Source of the DNA: Halobacteriovoraceae bacterium
Lineage (GTDB): Bacteria; Bdellovibrionota; Bacteriovoracia; Bacteriovoracales; Bacteriovoracaceae
Direction of reading: 5' to 3'
Assembly (NCBI GenBank): GCA_002713145.1
Contig: PAVS01000007.1
Location: 124,001-188,000 of the forward strand
DNA length: 64,000 bases
This document shows, in pieces, positions 27,919 through 36,549 of the stretch. The notes under the pieces are model-generated. The model saw only the letters and a list, made by a program, of their open reading frames with translations. It made no database searches and had not been told where the DNA came from. The translations under genes and the position numbers were made by a program. Numbering within the stretch: the stretch's first letter is position 1; every line of letters begins with the position of its first letter.

Positions 27919-28323
27919 CTACGCAAAATCTTTTTGGATAAATTTAGCATTTTTTTGAACTCTTTTAAGCGTGTCTTTTGGTTTTATTTCAGTCATCTTA
28001 AGAGCTCTTCGACCGGAATTAAGCAGTACTCCTCCGGAGATCAAAAGAAGGGAGCAGATAATAAGTGCTGACTCAAATAGGGTGAGATAGAGGGAGAGAG
28101 CTAGGATAGATGCGATAATTAATGCACCAATTCCAAAAAAACAAAACGTGATTCCAAAGAAAAAACGAAAACCTGCTTTTTTAATATGATTAGATTTAGA
28201 TGTGATTTCTGTTTTAAGTAATTGCGCTTCAGTGATCAACAGATCTTGAAGTTGGATAAACATTTTTTCGATTTTGTGATCTAAATGCTCAAGAGAATGC
28301 TGATCTTTATTTTTATTGTCCAT
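27919..28323 (-). CDS. YqjE/holin-X-like membrane protein
   Basis: The 134-residue protein has an N-terminal amphipathic helix (about 10-45), two membrane helices (about 52-74 and 79-102) and a basic cytoplasmic tail. This matches the DUF1469/'phage holin' family that usually accompanies ElaB/YqjD-type stress proteins. It resembles 41298-41738 in layout. No phage genes are nearby, so a lysis role is unlikely. Confidence 0.6.
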   Translation of the reverse strand: MDNKNKDQHSLEHLDHKIEKMFIQLQDLLITEAQLLKTEITSKSNHIKKAGFRFFFGITFCFFGIGALIIASILALSLYLTLFESALIICSLLLISGGVLLNSGRRALKMTEIKPKDTLKRVQKNAKFIQKDFA

Positions 28324-28329
28324 AAATCC

Positions 28330-28362
28330 CTAAACAAAAAGAGCGGTTACAAAACCGCTCTT
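28330..28362 (-). terminator. Rho-independent terminator of the PG-binding protein gene
   Basis: AAGAGCGGTT (28339-28348) and AACCGCTCTT (28353-28362) pair with a four-base loop. On the minus strand the stem is followed by a T-rich run, placing it just downstream of the gene ending at 28382. Confidence 0.8.
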
Positions 28363-28381
28363 ATATTCGTTTGATATATTT

Positions 28382-28864
28382 TTATTCTGACATTGCCTCT
28401 CTTCGCTCAGCTTTTTCTTCAAGAGCGTCTTCATAATCAACATCTAATTCGTCTAGAGTTTCTTCATTAAGACGTCCTGTAACGACTAACTCATTTGAAC
28501 GTTGAAATTCTTTAATAGCTTCTTCTGCTTCAGGGTCTAAATTCCCATCAACATTTTTAATGTTATAACCAGCTTTTGATAATGCTTTTTCTGCATCATG
28601 AATTACCGTTTTAGGCATTTCGCCTTGAGCGTTTTCTTCTACATCTGTTGCAGAAATCGTTGTTGTTTGTTCTTCTGTGGTTACTTCAGCTGCTTGAGCA
28701 TCCACAGGCTGTGTTGCTGTTTTCGTTTTAATACGTGTTTCAGCAGGACTGGATGCATCTGGAGCATTTGTGATAGCGACAGACCCTTCAGTTGCAATTG
28801 CTGAGGCACCGATTAAAAGACTTGTGATAATTATTCCATTTAATTTTCTTCTTGTTTTCATCAT
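28382..28864 (-). CDS. exported peptidoglycan-binding-domain protein
   Basis: The 160-residue protein has a signal peptide (about residues 1-24, ending AIAT) and a Thr/Ala/Glu-rich linker (25-85). A PG_binding_1 three-helix domain follows (about 86-142: IHDAEKALSKAGY, DGNLDPEAEEAIKEFQRSN, then GRLNEETLDEL). The C-terminal tail is acidic and charged. It should bind the cell wall without an enzymatic domain. The ribosome-binding site is AAGGAG. Confidence 0.8.
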   Translation of the reverse strand: MMKTRRKLNGIIITSLLIGASAIATEGSVAITNAPDASSPAETRIKTKTATQPVDAQAAEVTTEEQTTTISATDVEENAQGEMPKTVIHDAEKALSKAGYNIKNVDGNLDPEAEEAIKEFQRSNELVVTGRLNEETLDELDVDYEDALEEKAERREAMSE

Positions 28865-28997
28865 TTCTCCTTATGAATTAAAGAAAACTGCGATAACGAG
28901 CTTTTAAACTCATTAAGCAGTTCTTTTAAAGGTTAACGATAAATGAAGAAAAATTCATGATAGTGCTGATAAATTCAAATGTAGATATCTACAAAAC

Positions 28998-29759
28998 TTA
29001 CAAGATAGAAATTGACTCATGCCACCAATTAATTTGCTTATCAATGGCGTCATTAGATTCTAAATCCAACGACTCATAAGTTAATGAATAAGCACCTAAT
29101 TTACTAAACCAATAATCTTTAAGGGTTCCAACGAATTTCTTACCAAAAAACTTTTTGGTGTTGGCCAGCTGAAACTTAGGAGAAATTGATTTTTGTGCAG
29201 CTTTAATGATTTTCTTTGAACGGATATCATCAACTAACTCAACTGGAGGAAGAAGTGCGCCTCCACAGCAGTGATAATCAACAGCAAATAAAGCTTTCGC
29301 CGACTCATCCTTGAGGTCATTCTCTACAAAATTAACCAAGAAATAGGACTCTTGATTCACTAAACGTTTATCGTCAAAGTCTCTATTGAGATCAATTCCC
29401 ATGGAGCTTAAGCGAGAACCTTTTTCTACACCATCTGGGTTTATCATTGGGAAAACATAGAATATCAAACCTGCAGCTAATTGTTTGTGAAATTTAGCAC
29501 GAAACTTTTCCAGCTTTTTAGGTGAGTTAATGAGCTCTTCAAGAATAGATTTATATTCATTTCCATGAGCACCTTCTGTTAATATAACCGCTTTTCTATT
29601 TGCATGATTGCTTCCGACATCTGCAATTTTATAAGCATAAAGCGGTTTGTTTTTAAAGGAATATCCATATTGGATTTTCTTAACTTCCATGCTTGCCATA
29701 ACCGAGAGAGGCAGAAGGAGAAAGAAAAAAGTAAATGTTGTAATAATTGTTCTTAACAT
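28998..29759 (-). CDS. exported M14-family zinc carboxypeptidase-like protein
   Basis: The 253-residue protein has a signal peptide (1-22). The M14 residues are visible: His65 and Glu68 (EGAHGNEY), Arg126 (DLNRDF), His163 (DYHCCGG) and a catalytic-type Glu229 (LTYES). All zinc ligands are present, so it is probably active on peptides or peptidoglycan stems. It is short for the family but complete. A -10-like AT-rich stretch ends only a few bases before the ATG and there is no ribosome-binding site, so a leaderless mRNA is possible. Confidence 0.82.
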   Translation of the reverse strand: MLRTIITTFTFFFLLLPLSVMASMEVKKIQYGYSFKNKPLYAYKIADVGSNHANRKAVILTEGAHGNEYKSILEELINSPKKLEKFRAKFHKQLAAGLIFYVFPMINPDGVEKGSRLSSMGIDLNRDFDDKRLVNQESYFLVNFVENDLKDESAKALFAVDYHCCGGALLPPVELVDDIRSKKIIKAAQKSISPKFQLANTKKFFGKKFVGTLKDYWFSKLGAYSLTYESLDLESNDAIDKQINWWHESISIL

Positions 29760-29882
29760 GTGTATATAATAACAAATTTAGTGCATATATACTACAAATG
29801 TAAGAGGTTGATAGCCTTTGACCCCTTGATCTAGAACATGTTTAGGGCATGTATGAGGTTTGTCTAAGTTTAATTATTTTTA

Positions 29883-30665
29883 TTAACTAGGCTTTGAGCA
29901 TTGGGTGTTTTGATCGTTCTTTTTATACTGTGAACGGTATTTATCGGCTTCTTTACGAAGAGTTTTTATTCTTGAATCAGGTGAGGGGTGAGTGGAAAGA
30001 AATTCAGGGGGTGAGCCTCCAGCTTTTTGTTTCATTTGAACCCAAAGGTTGGCTGCTTCTTGCGGATTAAATCCAGCTTTACTCATATATTTCAACCCCA
30101 GTAGATCTGCTTCTGTTTCATGTTTTCTAGAGAAAGGCAGAAGGACTCCAACTTGTGCCCCAACACCTAGGGCAGCTATAAGAAGCTGGTCTTTTGTAGT
30201 ATCTTGGCCTATGGCCAAACTAGCCGCTGCCATCGTTCCTTGTGCGACTATATTTTGCGAAACTCTTTCATTCCCATGACTAGCCAAGACATGTCCAATT
30301 TCGTGTCCTATAACGGCTGCAAGTTGATCTGGGTTTTGGGCCAGATCAATCATTCCTGTATGAACGCCAATTTTCTTACCTGGCAGTGCAAAGGCATTGG
30401 GTGATTTATCTTCGAAAACGACCACTTCCCAATCAGAGGGTTTTTCCCCCATGGCCTTAAGAACTCTATGGCTCACACAGCTCACATAGGTGTTGGCAGC
30501 TTGATTCGTTGAAACTTTCTCTTGTTGTTTTAATTTTTCAAATGAGTCTTTTCCCATTTGTTGCATTTGGCTTTCGCCGACTAGGTTGAGCTGCTTTCTT
30601 CCCGTAGGAGAGGTTGAGCACGCAACTAAGAGCAAGAATGTTAACAAGAGAAAATTCAACTTCAT
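29883..30665 (-). CDS. M48-family metalloprotease lipoprotein (LoiP/YcaL-like)
   Basis: The 260-residue protein has a lipobox LVAC (Cys16). HEIGH is at residues 121-125, and the third ligand is in HETEAD (about 182-187), with the trailing LSTHPSPDSRI. This matches outer-membrane or periplasmic M48 proteases that degrade misfolded envelope proteins. There are two cysteines in the mature part (SCVSH, QCSKP). The initiation region is weak. A DUF1328 gene lies 21 nt upstream on the same strand. Confidence 0.88.
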   Translation of the reverse strand: MKLNFLLLTFLLLVACSTSPTGRKQLNLVGESQMQQMGKDSFEKLKQQEKVSTNQAANTYVSCVSHRVLKAMGEKPSDWEVVVFEDKSPNAFALPGKKIGVHTGMIDLAQNPDQLAAVIGHEIGHVLASHGNERVSQNIVAQGTMAAASLAIGQDTTKDQLLIAALGVGAQVGVLLPFSRKHETEADLLGLKYMSKAGFNPQEAANLWVQMKQKAGGSPPEFLSTHPSPDSRIKTLRKEADKYRSQYKKNDQNTQCSKPS

Positions 30666-30685
30666 ACTAAGATTATACTCTATTT

Positions 30686-30853
30686 TTAGGTTCTTGTGTT
30701 AAAGGCATTTGAAATTAAATTAAAAACAAATAATGCTAAAAATACAAAAAAGAGTACTTTTGCTACTGTTGCTGCGGTTCCCGCAACGCCACCGAAACCA
30801 AAAAATGCAGCAATAAGCGCGACTGCTAAAAATATAACTGACCATTTCAACAT
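30686..30853 (-). CDS. DUF1328 small membrane protein, 55 residues
   Basis: The ATG at 30853 is preceded by GGAAGGAA. The peptide MLKWSVIFLAVALIAAFFGF, then a GGVAGTAATVAKVLFF stretch, is a textbook DUF1328/YtjA protein with two membrane helices around a glycine-rich turn. Two further relatives are at 41843-42025 and 48035-48217. These peptides are induced by stress in other bacteria; the mechanism is unknown. It lies just upstream of the M48 gene and may be co-transcribed with it. Confidence 0.85.
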   Translation of the reverse strand: MLKWSVIFLAVALIAAFFGFGGVAGTAATVAKVLFFVFLALFVFNLISNAFNTRT

Positions 30854-30945
30854 ATTTCCTTCCTTTGTTGAGTGTTTACTTAATTGAGCTTAATCACAGC
30901 CACTTTATTAGTAATCGCTATAAAAAGATTTTATTTTTTAGAAAT

Positions 30946-30953
30946 TTACACAA
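30946..30953 (+). promoter_or_regulatory. TTACACAA element upstream of ABC1/UbiB gene
   Basis: TTACACAA lies 89 nt before the ATG at 31035, in the same orientation and at the same distance as the copies before the DUF883, DUF1328 and stressosome genes. Confidence 0.4.
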
Positions 30954-31034
30954 TTTCGAGATATTAATAATAAGCTTTTCATCTTGGCAAAAAGTAAAAT
31001 TAGATTTGTTTTTGACAACTATAGGAAGGTGAAC

Positions 31035-32672
31035 ATGAGTAAAGTTAAAACAATGAGCGATTATATAGCCTTTTTTCGTTTATTGGCGAAATATATTCAA
31101 TTAAATGATCTCACTGATTTTAATAAAGAAGAGTCAAACGCATTAGATGAACAAATAAAACAAGATGCAGCTAAATTTGTTGATGCACTTGAAGATTTAG
31201 GCCCTACCTATATTAAGCTTGGGCAACTTCTTAGCTCGAGGAAAACTTTATTTCCAAAAGAATTTATTCTCGCCTTAGATAGGTTACAGGATAACGTTAA
31301 GCCGTTGGATTTTTCAACCATTAAAAATATTGTAGAGACAGAACTGAAATGCAATATTAAAAAAGTTTTTTCCGATTTTAAAGAAGAGCCCATTTCAACC
31401 GCTTCTTTAGGACAAGTTCATAAAGCAACATTAATTACTGGTGAAGAGGTTGTCGTCAAAGTTCAAAAACCCGACGTCGCTGAAATTATTAAAAATGATT
31501 TAAAAACACTGGGGCGTTCTTTGGAGATACTGAATGCAATAAGTGAGAGATTCAAACGTTATCATATTGAAGGAATTCTTGAAGACTTCAAAGACAATAT
31601 AAAACGGGAACTAAATTATCAGGAAGAAGCCAATAATATTGAAGTGTTTACCGAGAATTTAAAAACTTTCGAAAGCATTGTCCTACCAAAAGTATATAAA
31701 AGTTATTGTACACATAAGATTATCACGATGGACTTTGTCCCTGGGGAAAAAGTATCTCAGGTCTCTGGCGTTGGACAAACAGAATATGATGGGGTGAAAA
31801 TTCTTAAATCAGTGTTTAGGGCCTATCTCAAACAAATACTGGTTGATGGCTTTATTCACTCTGATCCCCATTTAGGTAATTTACTTCTTATCAAGCCAGA
31901 CAAAATTGGAATCATTGATTTAGGAATGGTGACTAAAATAGGTCCTAGCACTCAAGTGGATTTTCAACATCTCTTGCTCGCTATGAGTGAGGGGAAGGCT
32001 TCCGAGTCCGCAGATATTGCATTACGAATGACTTCTCCTCTTAAAGATACGGAGGTGGATATAGATGAGTTCAAACAAAAAATTTATAAACTCGTAAAAG
32101 ATCAGCAAGGGCGACATCTCAAAGACATGAAAATAGGAGAAAGCCTCATTTTCATCACTGATATTGCTGCCACTTCTGGTTTATACTTTCCTAGTGAGTT
32201 TAGCTCTCTGGGAAGAACACTGATGTATCTGGATCATTTAGCCACTTATCTAGATAAGAACTTTAATCCCTATAAAGAATTAAATGAAACAATCCTTTCA
32301 TTTATTAGACAATCAGAAGCTAAGAAATTCTCATTTAACGACATGGTTAATCATGGTTTAGAGATGAAGCATCTTATCGAAAAAATGCCTTATAAAGTAA
32401 ACACTCTGCTTGAAGACATCATTAATCGAAGACTGCAGATCAAAATTGATGCTTTTAATGAAGATAACCTCATACAAGGATTTGAGAAAGTGGCCAATAG
32501 AATTGCCACAGGTTTGGTATTGGCAGCGCTCATCATGGGGGCGACTAAAATGATGACAGTACCCTCTCACTTTACTCTCTTTGGCTATCCTGGATTAGCA
32601 ATGCTCTTATTTATTCTAGCATTCCTGGGCTCAACGATACTCTTAATTAATGTGCTTATTAGGGATAGATAA
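31035..32672 (+). CDS. ABC1/UbiB-family atypical kinase
   Basis: The ATG at 31035 has an AGGAAGG site; a TTG 51 nt upstream is less likely. The 545-residue protein shows the family KxGQ motif (KLGQLLSSR, 61-69), the STASLGQVH nucleotide loop (121-129), VKVQKP, and the catalytic HSDPHLGNLL and IGIIDLGMV segments. Two membrane helices lie at the C-terminus (about 490-540). ABC1 proteins support ubiquinone synthesis or lipid/membrane homeostasis. With no ubi genes nearby and a stress-type promoter element, a membrane-stress role is possible. Confidence 0.87.
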   Translation: MSKVKTMSDYIAFFRLLAKYIQLNDLTDFNKEESNALDEQIKQDAAKFVDALEDLGPTYIKLGQLLSSRKTLFPKEFILALDRLQDNVKPLDFSTIKNIVETELKCNIKKVFSDFKEEPISTASLGQVHKATLITGEEVVVKVQKPDVAEIIKNDLKTLGRSLEILNAISERFKRYHIEGILEDFKDNIKRELNYQEEANNIEVFTENLKTFESIVLPKVYKSYCTHKIITMDFVPGEKVSQVSGVGQTEYDGVKILKSVFRAYLKQILVDGFIHSDPHLGNLLLIKPDKIGIIDLGMVTKIGPSTQVDFQHLLLAMSEGKASESADIALRMTSPLKDTEVDIDEFKQKIYKLVKDQQGRHLKDMKIGESLIFITDIAATSGLYFPSEFSSLGRTLMYLDHLATYLDKNFNPYKELNETILSFIRQSEAKKFSFNDMVNHGLEMKHLIEKMPYKVNTLLEDIINRRLQIKIDAFNEDNLIQGFEKVANRIATGLVLAALIMGATKMMTVPSHFTLFGYPGLAMLLFILAFLGSTILLINVLIRDR

Positions 32673-32695
32673 ATATGAAATTTAAAGTTTCATAT
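32673..32695. repeat. perfect AT-rich palindrome between convergent genes
   Basis: ATATGAAA (32673-32680) and TTTCATAT (32688-32695) are separated by seven bases, between the convergent UbiB-like and DUF1206 genes. It probably acts as a weak two-way terminator. Confidence 0.45.
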
Positions 32696-32701
32696 CTCCT
32701 A

Positions 32702-33514
32702 TTAACTTAAGGCGAGGCCCTTATTCTGTGAAACATCGACGTTTCTGTAGATAGCTTCGGTAACACTATAAAGGGCAAAAAAGATAAGCCCTATGGCCAT
32801 GGCAAAAACCATTAAGGAGCCAAAGCTAAAACTTTGTAAAAAGATCCAGGCTTGGCTCATTCCTTGACTCTCATTTGGATTAGCTGTGTATGCTGCATAA
32901 ACCACATAGCCTCCAGCGATCATAAAAACAACAGCACGAGCACTTAATCCAACTTTAGCTATTAAATTAAGAATTTTCTCATGCCTTTTAAAAGTCATAT
33001 ATTTTTTATATTTCTCTTTATAGGCCTTAATGATTTGGGTAATTCCGAAACCTATGACAATGACTCCAGTAAGGGCAACGATCCAGCGACCAAAAGGCAT
33101 GGACATAAGAGTATTTATATTTTCACTGGTACCAGAACCACTTTGATTGGATTGGCCTTGAAAAACTTTATAGGCATAATAGGCGAGTGCACCATGGGTT
33201 ATTGAACTGATAAGAAGTGCACCTCTTGCCATAAGACCCTTCACATCAGTCCCATGATTATCAGCATCTAAAAGTCCTTGTATGGCACGCCATATACTAT
33301 AACTAATAAGCCCCACTATCAGAAGTATCATAAGGGGAGCGGCATAGCTGGTTTCAGCGATGGTCGCAATGGCACCTTTGGAATCTAATGATTGTTCGCT
33401 TGTCTTCCAAACGGTGAAAAGAGAGAGTGAAGCTAGCAATCCTATCGTAAAATATAACGAAGCTCTTGCAAGATAACCAGCTTTACCAAAAAATGTAACC
33501 ATTTCACTTTTCAT
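32702..33514 (-). CDS. DUF1206 membrane protein
   Basis: The 270-residue protein has six membrane helices arranged as three repeats. Each begins with a GKAGYLARASLYFTIG- or GLSARAVVFMIAGGYV-type segment, the DUF1206 signature. Function is unknown; the family is common in stress and halotolerance clusters. It has a good ribosome-binding site (GAGAGAC) and is monocistronic. Confidence 0.82.
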   Translation of the reverse strand: MKSEMVTFFGKAGYLARASLYFTIGLLASLSLFTVWKTSEQSLDSKGAIATIAETSYAAPLMILLIVGLISYSIWRAIQGLLDADNHGTDVKGLMARGALLISSITHGALAYYAYKVFQGQSNQSGSGTSENINTLMSMPFGRWIVALTGVIVIGFGITQIIKAYKEKYKKYMTFKRHEKILNLIAKVGLSARAVVFMIAGGYVVYAAYTANPNESQGMSQAWIFLQSFSFGSLMVFAMAIGLIFFALYSVTEAIYRNVDVSQNKGLALS

Positions 33515-33619
33515 TTTGTCTCTCTTCTTTTTTTTCTTTGACGTTGCAGGATAGGTGTCAAATTTTCAAAGTTAACTGCTTTTAAGCACTATTCAGAGCT
33601 TGGCAAGTTAGGTGTGTCG

Positions 33620-34009
33620 TTAACAATGTGTCTCTGTCTTTAAGTTTAAAAAATTCTCGAATTTTTGTATTTTATCATTGAGTCCAATGATTGCATCTTC
33701 AATTTCATCATAAAGGATATTAGCACTTTTGGTGTCACCGTCATTCACTTTTAAAAATAATGCATCCACTTCATCGATGGCATTATAAAAATAGGACAGT
33801 AGCCTTCTATATTGGAAGATACTATCGTTAGCCATCTCTCTAGACATTAATTTAACTTCAATATACTTAAGATTTCTTTCAATATGAGAAAGCTTTTGAC
33901 TCAGCTCTATTTCACGGTCTTCATTTATCTGAATTTCTTCATCGACCTTCAGGTCTATAAGCTGAGAAAACAGGTGGTTATTTAATCCATAGTTCAACTC
34001 AACACTCAT
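33620..34009 (-). CDS. helical cytoplasmic protein of unknown function, paralogue A
   Basis: The 129-residue, mostly helical, acidic protein has no signal or membrane segment and a strong AAGGAG site. It is distantly similar to 43312-43713: both share an IEVxx segment, a K/R-Y-Y helix in the middle and a late LYDE stretch before a final helix. The four-helix look and the surrounding stress genes suggest a small structural or regulatory protein; nothing more can be said. Confidence 0.6.
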   Translation of the reverse strand: MSVELNYGLNNHLFSQLIDLKVDEEIQINEDREIELSQKLSHIERNLKYIEVKLMSREMANDSIFQYRRLLSYFYNAIDEVDALFLKVNDGDTKSANILYDEIEDAIIGLNDKIQKFENFLNLKTETHC

Positions 34010-34073
34010 ACAAACTCCTTTTAAACTGATGAGATACTAAAATGTTATAGTGAAGCTTAAAAACTTTACTCCA

Positions 34074-34991
34074 TCATTGGTGAAGTGATTGTGTAGAAAA
34101 ATCAACAGACTGCAATGCGTCTGCTAAACCCTTTCCACCTTTAATCCCAAAATCAATGGTTCTAATGGGAAAAGGTATTGTGATCTCATTTTTGTCGAAG
34201 GCTTTTTTGATATTTTTGATAGCTGTATGTCTAGCTTTTAAATAGGATTGATGACCTGGATATTCCACCCAAATACGAACTTGAAAATTAATCGAACTGC
34301 TTCCAAATTCTTGGAAATATATTTCAATCTCTCTGTCAGTATCTCTTTGTTCGATAGCTTCTAGTGCCTCTCGAGTGATCTTCTCGACCTGATCCAGATC
34401 ATCGCCATAAGAAATTCCTACTAATATATCAAGTCTTCTTGTGGGTGTGGTTGTGTAGTTGATAAAAGGTTCAGTAAAAAGGTATTTATTCGGGATATAG
34501 ACTTCTAACCCGTCAAAAGTCATTAGACTTGTTGTTCGTAAATTAATTTTGGTCACTTCACCAAAATAATCTTTGGCCTTAACAATATCTCCAATTTGAT
34601 AGGGTTCTCTGAAAGCGATTAATATTCCGGAGACAAAATTTGATGCAACTTCTTGGAAAGCGAAACCTAATGCCAGACCTATGACTCCGGCACCAGCTAA
34701 AATTGATGTAACTGTCTTATCCAGATTTAAAATTTCGAGTGCAACAAAGAGTCCGACTAACATCACTCCGAATGAAGTGAGGGTTGTTAACAGGTTAATG
34801 ACGGCTTTATTTTTAGTCAGTCTGGGAAGAATTTGTGCTACTAATTTTTTAGCCATTTTCGCCAGTATCATAAAGGCGATGAGGACAATAAAAGCCACTG
34901 CAATATTAGGTATAAGTTTGATTATCCCTTCATACCAATCGCTTATTTTTCCTTCTAAAAGTTTAAGTGATTCTTTTAAATCAATATCCAT
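34074..34991 (-). CDS. MscS-family mechanosensitive channel, third copy
   Basis: The ATG at 34991 is preferred because it overlaps the stop of the upstream gene by one base (TAATG); a start at 35045 would lie inside that gene. The 305-residue protein resembles E. coli MscS in size: three membrane helices, with a pore helix SILAGAGVIGLALGFAFQEVASNFVSG, then YQIGDIVKAKDYFGEV and VYIPNKYLF. The alpha/beta domain ends FPIRTIDF. It has the best match of the three MscS genes to the classical small-conductance channel. Confidence 0.9.
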   Translation of the reverse strand: MDIDLKESLKLLEGKISDWYEGIIKLIPNIAVAFIVLIAFMILAKMAKKLVAQILPRLTKNKAVINLLTTLTSFGVMLVGLFVALEILNLDKTVTSILAGAGVIGLALGFAFQEVASNFVSGILIAFREPYQIGDIVKAKDYFGEVTKINLRTTSLMTFDGLEVYIPNKYLFTEPFINYTTTPTRRLDILVGISYGDDLDQVEKITREALEAIEQRDTDREIEIYFQEFGSSSINFQVRIWVEYPGHQSYLKARHTAIKNIKKAFDKNEITIPFPIRTIDFGIKGGKGLADALQSVDFSTQSLHQ

Positions 34992-35758
34992 TAAAGAGTC
35001 TTTCCTTGGGTTAAGTAAGCCAACTCTTGGATAAGCGTGTTCCATGAACTTGGAGTGGAGTCACCAGCTGATCCGGTATATCCAAAACGAATAGAATCAT
35101 TGAGTCGAACCCATGCATATTGAGTCACAATAGTTTTTTCTTGATATTTGATGATGATATCTGTTAATAAAACCGGTCCAATCATCTCAAGAGAAGGATC
35201 GTTGGATCTTAAAGCAGCATCGGCCATGATAAAGCCGACGTAGGGATAAAATTCAGTGTTCATTGCTTGTTTCAATAAGCCTATATGATTTTTAAAAAGA
35301 AGTGTATAAGCTTTATCTTGCGAATTATCAGCTGGGTATTGAAGTTTTTTATAAAGGGATAATGAGTTCTCCATTAAAGAAGTGTATTGACTTAGAAATT
35401 GATTGTTTTGATCTTGACATTGGGAAAGCTCGTTGTTTAGAGCTATACAGTTTTTAAGTCCCAAATGAAGGTCTTCGATAGCAATTTGATTATTTGTTAA
35501 GTCATCCAATTTTTTTCTTTGAAGACAAGAATCTACAATTAAAGCAATGTCGTTTAAGATTTTTCCTGAGTCCTGATTCTCCCTTTCAGGCAGGATCTTT
35601 AGAAATTCGAGACTTTCATTGTTTTGTATCAACGTATGAATGTTTTGCTCTGAATATTCTTGGATTTTAGTTTGAATTTTTACAGTAGGCCTTGAATAAA
35701 ATGAGAATAAGCTGAGTAGTCCCAGGCTCATAAGTATTATTTTAAATAGTGATTTCAT
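34991..35758 (-). CDS. exported or membrane-anchored protein of unknown function
   Basis: The 255-residue protein has an N-terminal hydrophobic segment (residues 4-21) that could be a signal or anchor, then a helical region with three cysteines (CLQRK, KNCIA, SQCQD). The C-terminal half is mixed. It has a strong AAGGAGAT site and is translationally coupled to the MscS gene that follows, suggesting a periplasmic partner of the channel. No family is recognised. Confidence 0.6.
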   Translation of the reverse strand: MKSLFKIILMSLGLLSLFSFYSRPTVKIQTKIQEYSEQNIHTLIQNNESLEFLKILPERENQDSGKILNDIALIVDSCLQRKKLDDLTNNQIAIEDLHLGLKNCIALNNELSQCQDQNNQFLSQYTSLMENSLSLYKKLQYPADNSQDKAYTLLFKNHIGLLKQAMNTEFYPYVGFIMADAALRSNDPSLEMIGPVLLTDIIIKYQEKTIVTQYAWVRLNDSIRFGYTGSAGDSTPSSWNTLIQELAYLTQGKTL

Positions 35759-36069
35759 ATCATCTCCTTACTTAAGTATCATAAAGTTTGTAGAGGTAAT
35801 GTGGCATTACTCAATTCTAGTTTTCATGTGTAAATAAAATAACAATTCGCAATGTGTAAAATCTTTCACAGATATTTAATTTTTTTTCTAAGAAAAAGAG
35901 CATCAAATTATCCATAATAGAGAAAAGCTCCATAGGGAGCGAAGGTAGAGCGTAAAGGGACTTATCTTCTACCAAAAATGATAATTAGGTTTGCATTGAG
36001 AATAATATTGATGCAGCCACTTTTCGAGAAAGAAAGACTTTTTCGAACTTTTAGAACTGAGGAGCTTTT
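35759..36069. promoter_or_regulatory. divergent promoter region with TGTGTAA elements and three leader hairpins
   Basis: There is no gene here. ATGTGTAA occurs at 35826-35833 and 35852-35859; the second reads into a near-palindrome (TGTGTAAAATCTTTCACA). Three stems follow toward the ferritin-like gene: GCTCC/GGAGC (35927-35931, 35936-35940), GGTAGA/TCTACC (35944-35949, 35968-35973), and TTCGAGAAAG with CTTTTTCGAA (36023-36032, 36038-36047; one mismatch). This suggests a structured 5' leader. Confidence 0.4.
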
Positions 36070-36540
36070 ATGTATCTAACTCAAAACATGAATGCATTTG
36101 ATTTATTTAGTCCCGCCTATATTAAAAATGAAGATATAGATGAGATTCTAAATGGAGAACTTGCTGCTGTAAGAGCTTATGATCAGATCGAAAAAATTTT
36201 TGACTCTAACTTAGCAATTAAGCAAATTAAAAATATTAAACTTGAACATCAGCAAGCTGTAAATTTTTGGCGCAATCAAGCTGACATATCTGGCTTCTAT
36301 ACGGAAGAATCTACAAGTATGTGGGGAATCGCTGTTGACACTCTCATTTGGATCTCAAAGCTCATGGGGGAAAACACTGCCATAAAAGTTCTCATTATGG
36401 GTGAAGAATACGGACTTGAGAACTATAAGAAAAAACTTCAAAGTGATTCATTGTGTAGAACTCAAAAGTTGAAAATTACGAATCATTTCATTCCTACGCA
36501 AGAAAATCATATTGATGCTCTTAAAGAATTGATTCACTAA
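36070..36540 (+). CDS. DUF2383 ferritin-like four-helix protein, copy A
   Basis: The 156-residue protein has the ferritin-like metal-ligand pattern. A Glu in helix 1 (NGELAAVRAY) is followed by ExxH in helix 2 (KLEHQQAVNFW), a Glu in helix 3 (MGEEYGLENYKK) and ExxH in helix 4 (TQENHIDALK). All di-iron-type positions are kept. It may bind iron or protect against oxidants; that is family-based inference. The ribosome-binding site is GAGGAG, and the NADP-type glutamate dehydrogenase follows 9 nt later. A paralogue is at 43953-44432. Confidence 0.8.
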   Translation: MYLTQNMNAFDLFSPAYIKNEDIDEILNGELAAVRAYDQIEKIFDSNLAIKQIKNIKLEHQQAVNFWRNQADISGFYTEESTSMWGIAVDTLIWISKLMGENTAIKVLIMGEEYGLENYKKKLQSDSLCRTQKLKITNHFIPTQENHIDALKELIH

Positions 36541-36549
36541 GAGGTTTCG

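Noticed and set aside
27919..28323. Phage holin indicating a prophage
   Set aside because: The holin label of this family is historical; no phage structural, integrase or lysis genes occur nearby, and the same type of protein recurs beside a DUF883 gene at 41298.
35852..35869. CRP/FNR binding site
   Set aside because: TGTGTAAAATCTTTCACA looks CRP-like, but most other copies of the element lack the second half-site, so a CRP/FNR assignment would be over-reading.
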